Part shown: positions 5,811 through 7,927 of the stretch, one piece after another | Layout of the letters: each line of letters begins with the position of its first letter | How positions within the stretch are numbered: position 1 is the first letter of the stretch | Assembly: GCA_902783395.1 (NCBI GenBank) | Contig: CACZRA010000201.1 | Coordinates: forward strand, 1-7,927 | Source: an uncultured Lachnospiraceae bacterium | Lineage (GTDB): Bacteria > Bacillota > Clostridia > Lachnospirales > Lachnospiraceae | DNA: 7,927 bases | Direction: 5' to 3' | Made by a program: the position numbers and the translations under genes | The notes under the pieces: model-generated | Told to the model about the DNA's origin: nothing | Seen by the model: the letters and a program-made list of their open reading frames with translations, nothing else | The model's database searches: none

Positions 5811-6131
5811 ATGGCAAAACAGGTAATGAGGATCATACTCAAGGCATATGATCATGAGCTCGTGGATCAGTCAGCAGCAAAGATCATTGAGGCAGTGAGG
5901 AAAAACGGTTCCGATGTATCGGGTCCCGTGCCCCTTCCTACCAAGAAAGAGGTGATCACTATCCTTCGTGCGGTTCACAAGTACAAGGATTCCAGAGAGC
6001 AGTTTGAGCAGAGGACTCACAAGAGGCTGATAGACGTTATAGCGCCTACGCCCAAGACCGTAGACGTTCTGCAGAGGCTTGAGATGCCTGCCGGCGTCTA
6101 TATCGATATCAAGATGAAGGAAAAGAAGTAA
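5811..6131 (+). CDS. rpsJ: 30S ribosomal protein S10 (uS10; NusE)
   Basis: Component of the head of the 30S subunit and, as NusE, partner of NusB in transcription antitermination complexes. The 106-residue length is close to the usual 102-105. Hallmarks are RIILKAYDHELVDQSA near the N-terminus, the extended loop VSGPVPLPTKKEVITILR (36-53) that reaches into the 30S head, then HKYKDSREQFEQRTHKRLIDV (56-76) and the C-terminal PAGVYIDIK strand. It opens the S10 operon, with a 93-nt gap to rplC instead of the short spacing usual here; that gap contains two hairpins. Control is probably through the long leader upstream. No tuf or fusA gene lies in front of it, unlike in Bacillus subtilis, so the str and S10 clusters are separate at this locus. 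Confidence 0.98.
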   Translation: MAKQVMRIILKAYDHELVDQSAAKIIEAVRKNGSDVSGPVPLPTKKEVITILRAVHKYKDSREQFEQRTHKRLIDVIAPTPKTVDVLQRLEMPAGVYIDIKMKEKK

Positions 6132-6150
6132 TAAATAAGAAGTACGTAAT

Positions 6151-6179
6151 GAGCATATGCCGCAGAAGGCAGAATGCTC
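6151..6179 (+). promoter_or_regulatory. First hairpin in the rpsJ-rplC spacer
   Basis: GAGCAT (6151-6156) pairs with ATGCTC (6174-6179), and after a small internal loop TGCC (6158-6161) pairs with GGCA (6168-6171), leaving a 6-nt terminal loop. About ten base pairs in all. There is no T-run after it, so it is not an intrinsic terminator; an RNA processing or mRNA-stability element, or a translation control site, is possible. Confidence 0.5.
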
Positions 6180-6187
6180 CGAGGCGT

Positions 6188-6204
6188 GTCCATAAAATAT
6201 GGAC
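6188..6204 (+). promoter_or_regulatory. Second hairpin, next to the rplC ribosome-binding region
   Basis: GTCCATA (6188-6194) is exactly complementary to TATGGAC (6198-6204), with AAA as loop, giving a 7-bp stem. It ends 3 nt before AAAGGA (6208-6213), the likely Shine-Dalgarno of rplC. A protein bound here, or further pairing, could affect ribosome access. Confidence 0.5.
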
Positions 6205-6224
6205 GAGAAAGGATGAGACCGAAA

Positions 6225-6929
6225 ATGAAAAAGGCAATACTTGCAAAAAAAGTAGGTATGACACAGATATTTGACGAGAACGGCATCCTTATACCGGTAA
6301 CGGTACTGGAGGCAGGTCCCTGTGTCGTAACACAGCTGAAGACAGTAGAGAATGACGGATACGAAGCCGTCCAGGTAGGCTTCGGCGAAAAGAAGGAAAG
6401 GGTCGTGACCAAGGATAAGGGCGGAGCAAAGTCCGTAGCGCACAGGCATGGTGCTACGAAGCCCGAGATGGGACATTTCAAGAAGGCCGGTGTCGATCCC
6501 AAGCAGTATGTAAGAGAATTCAGGTTTGAAAACTGCTCCGAATATGAGATAGGAGCTGAGATAAAGGCCGATATCTTTGAGGCAGGCGATAAGGTTGATG
6601 TGACTGCCATATCAAAGGGAAAAGGCTTCCAGGGTACTATCAAGAGACTCGGACAGCACAGAGGACCCATGAAGCACGGTTCCAAGTTCCACAGGCATCA
6701 GGGTTCAAACGGAGCTACATCTTCACCCAGCCGCGTATTTAAAGGAAAGGGCATGCCGGGTCACATGGGCTCGGTACAGGTGACTGTACAGAATCTCGAG
6801 GTCATAAGGGCAGACGCCGAGAAGAATCTGCTGCTCATAAAGGGCGCGGTTCCGGGACCTAAGAAGGGCCTGATAACGATAAAAGAGACCACGAAGGTTT
6901 CTAAGGATACCGCTAAGGCATCCAAGTGA
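6225..6929 (+). CDS. rplC: 50S ribosomal protein L3 (uL3)
   Basis: Early-assembly 50S protein that binds 23S rRNA near the peptidyl-transferase centre. MKKAILAKKVGMTQIF at the N-terminus is the normal L3 start, then PVTVLEAGPCVV (24-35), GKGFQGTIKR (132-141), and the long loop ending in SRVFKGKGMPGHMGSVQVTVQNLEV (169-193) that reaches toward the catalytic centre. The start at 6225 was chosen over an in-frame ATG at 6213 and one at 6174: it gives the conserved N-terminus, and AAAGGA at 6208-6213 lies 11 nt upstream. At 234 residues it is longer than E. coli L3 (209); a charged insert-like stretch near 85-110 and a Lys/Thr/Ser-rich tail of about 12 residues (VSKDTAKASK) account for the excess. 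rplD follows after 25 nt. Confidence 0.97.
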   Translation: MKKAILAKKVGMTQIFDENGILIPVTVLEAGPCVVTQLKTVENDGYEAVQVGFGEKKERVVTKDKGGAKSVAHRHGATKPEMGHFKKAGVDPKQYVREFRFENCSEYEIGAEIKADIFEAGDKVDVTAISKGKGFQGTIKRLGQHRGPMKHGSKFHRHQGSNGATSSPSRVFKGKGMPGHMGSVQVTVQNLEVIRADAEKNLLLIKGAVPGPKKGLITIKETTKVSKDTAKASK

Positions 6930-6954
6930 TCGAAAGGAAGGAGGATAGCCCGAG

Positions 6955-7575
6955 ATGGCAAACGTAAAGGTTTACGATATGACAGGAAAAGAGACGGGTT
7001 CGATGGAGCTTGACGACAATATATTCGGCGTCAGGATCAACGAGCATCTCATACATTTGGCTGTAACACAGTATCTGGCAGACAACCGTCAGGGAACACA
7101 GAAGGCTAAGACCAGATCAGAAGTATCCGGCGGCGGAAGGAAGCCCTGGAGACAGAAGGGTACGGGTCATGCGAGACAGGGATCTACGAGGTCGCCCCAG
7201 TGGAGACACGGCGGAGTCGTTTTCGCACCGGTTCCCAGGGATTACAGCTTCAAGCTCAATAAGAAGGAAAAGAGGATCGCATTAAAGAGCGCCCTCACAT
7301 CGAGAGTTGAGGCCGAAAAGCTCATAGTGCTCGATGATCTGAAGCTGGATGCGATAAAGACAAAGGAATTCAAAAAGGTGCTCGATGCGCTGAAGATCGG
7401 AAAGGCGCTCGTTGTACTTGACAGCCTTGACAGGAACGTCATCCTCTCCGCAAGGAATCTTCCCGGAGTGGCGACCTGCCAGGCAAACAGCATAAACACC
7501 TACGACATAATGAAGTACAGCACGGTAGTCGCTACAAAGGCTGCAGTGGAGAAGATACAGGAGGTATACGCATAA
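6955..7575 (+). CDS. rplD: 50S ribosomal protein L4 (uL4)
   Basis: Large-subunit protein that binds domain I of 23S rRNA, lines the peptide exit tunnel through its extended loop, and in E. coli is also the repressor of its own operon. The 206-residue length is standard. The tunnel loop (about 43-98) contains the conserved SGGGRKPWRQKGTGHARQGS and SPQWRHGGVVFAPVPRDYS segments, followed by KLNKKEKRIALKSALTSR. A clear AAGGAGG (6938-6944) stands 10 nt before the ATG. The TAA stop shares its last A with the ATG of rplW, indicating translational coupling. In this window it is the obvious candidate for an autogenous regulator acting on the rpsJ leader, by analogy only. Confidence 0.98.
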   Translation: MANVKVYDMTGKETGSMELDDNIFGVRINEHLIHLAVTQYLADNRQGTQKAKTRSEVSGGGRKPWRQKGTGHARQGSTRSPQWRHGGVVFAPVPRDYSFKLNKKEKRIALKSALTSRVEAEKLIVLDDLKLDAIKTKEFKKVLDALKIGKALVVLDSLDRNVILSARNLPGVATCQANSINTYDIMKYSTVVATKAAVEKIQEVYA

Positions 7576-7874
7576 TGGCTGATATAAAATATTACGATGT
7601 TATACTTCGTCCTGTGATCACGGAGAAGTCGATGAACGCTCAGGCAGAGAAGAAATACACATTCTACGTTGCTCCTGAGGCAAACAAGGTGATGATAAAG
7701 GAAGCTGTCGAGAAGATGTTTGACGGCGTAAAGGTAGAGAAGGTCTACACCATGAACCTTCACGGAAAGACCCGCAGGAGAGGCTATACCCAGGGCATGA
7801 CCCCGAAGAAGAAAAAGGCGATCGTAAAGCTCACGCCCGAATCCAAGGATATAGAGATCTTTGCAGGGCTGTAA
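7575..7874 (+). CDS. rplW: 50S ribosomal protein L23 (uL23)
   Basis: Large-subunit protein at the rim of the peptide exit tunnel, docking site for trigger factor and signal recognition particle. The 99 residues are typical. Recognisable parts are the N-terminal YYDVILRPVITEKSM (6-20), KYTFYVAPEANKVMIKEAVEKMF (27-49), GVKVEKVYTMN (51-61), the basic GKTRRRGYTQG loop (64-74), and the terminal KKAIVKLTPE strand (80-89). It starts on the final base of the rplD stop codon (TAATG), so reinitiation by terminating ribosomes is expected. The 53 nt after its stop show no ribosome-binding site and no terminator; rplB (L2) is expected just beyond the window end. Confidence 0.97.
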   Translation: MADIKYYDVILRPVITEKSMNAQAEKKYTFYVAPEANKVMIKEAVEKMFDGVKVEKVYTMNLHGKTRRRGYTQGMTPKKKKAIVKLTPESKDIEIFAGL

Positions 7875-7927
7875 GATAAGATCTGAGAAAAGAATATGCC
7901 CGGAAAACGGACGATAAAGATATTCAG

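Noticed and set aside
7896..7927. Possible start of the next gene (ATG at 7896, open to the window end)
   Set aside because: The residues (MPGKRTIKIF) do not resemble the expected L2 N-terminus and no ribosome-binding site precedes it; the rplB start probably lies outside the window.

Overview
The window looks like chromosomal DNA from a Gram-positive, low-to-mid-GC member of the Clostridia, most likely a Lachnospiraceae species (Butyrivibrio/Roseburia-like). The evidence is a split transketolase encoded by two adjacent genes, a CvpA-like gene paired with a DUF5711-type gene, strong AGGAGG-type Shine-Dalgarno sites, heavy use of AGA/AGG for arginine and ATA for isoleucine, and an S10 ribosomal-protein operon that starts from its own promoter region. 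The family assignment is an inference from protein features, not a database result.

Region 1 (5-3637, plus strand) is a pentose and sugar metabolism operon: aldose 1-epimerase (galM-like), L-ribulose-5-phosphate 4-epimerase (araD), and the N- and C-terminal halves of transketolase, the last two overlapping by ATGA. The epimerase would turn L-ribulose-5-P into D-xylulose-5-P, which transketolase then uses, so the cluster connects L-arabinose use to the pentose phosphate pathway. A 142-nt AT-rich spacer between araD and the first transketolase gene carries a long imperfect inverted repeat with 15-bp arms. A GC-rich hairpin at 3673-3697 lies between this operon and the convergent genes that follow.

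Region 2 (5403 down to 3696, minus strand) is a two-gene unit: a membrane-anchored predicted beta-propeller protein (DUF5711-like), then a CvpA-family membrane protein. It converges on the transketolase genes and diverges from the ribosomal operon. The DUF5711-like gene has no Shine-Dalgarno, and an extended -10 sequence lies so close to its ATG that a leaderless mRNA is possible.

Region 3 (5404-5810) is a 407-nt intergenic region. It holds an A/T-rich tract, a promoter candidate for the ribosomal operon, and about 250 nt of self-complementary untranslated leader upstream of rpsJ. The leader includes a terminator-like hairpin and a segment with two alternative pairing partners. Autogenous control, by analogy with L4 control of the S10 operon in E. 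coli, is an inference.

Region 4 (5811-7927, plus strand) is the start of the S10 operon in its usual order: rpsJ (S10), rplC (L3), rplD (L4), rplW (L23). The window ends 53 nt after rplW, before the expected rplB. The rpsJ-rplC gap contains two consecutive hairpins, the second almost touching the ribosome-binding region of rplC.

The protein-coding content is largely conventional. The parts most worth a second look are the non-coding ones: the rpsJ leader, the hairpins between rpsJ and rplC, and the inverted-repeat insert between araD and the transketolase genes. I see no clear evidence for a new defence, mobile or biosynthetic system.
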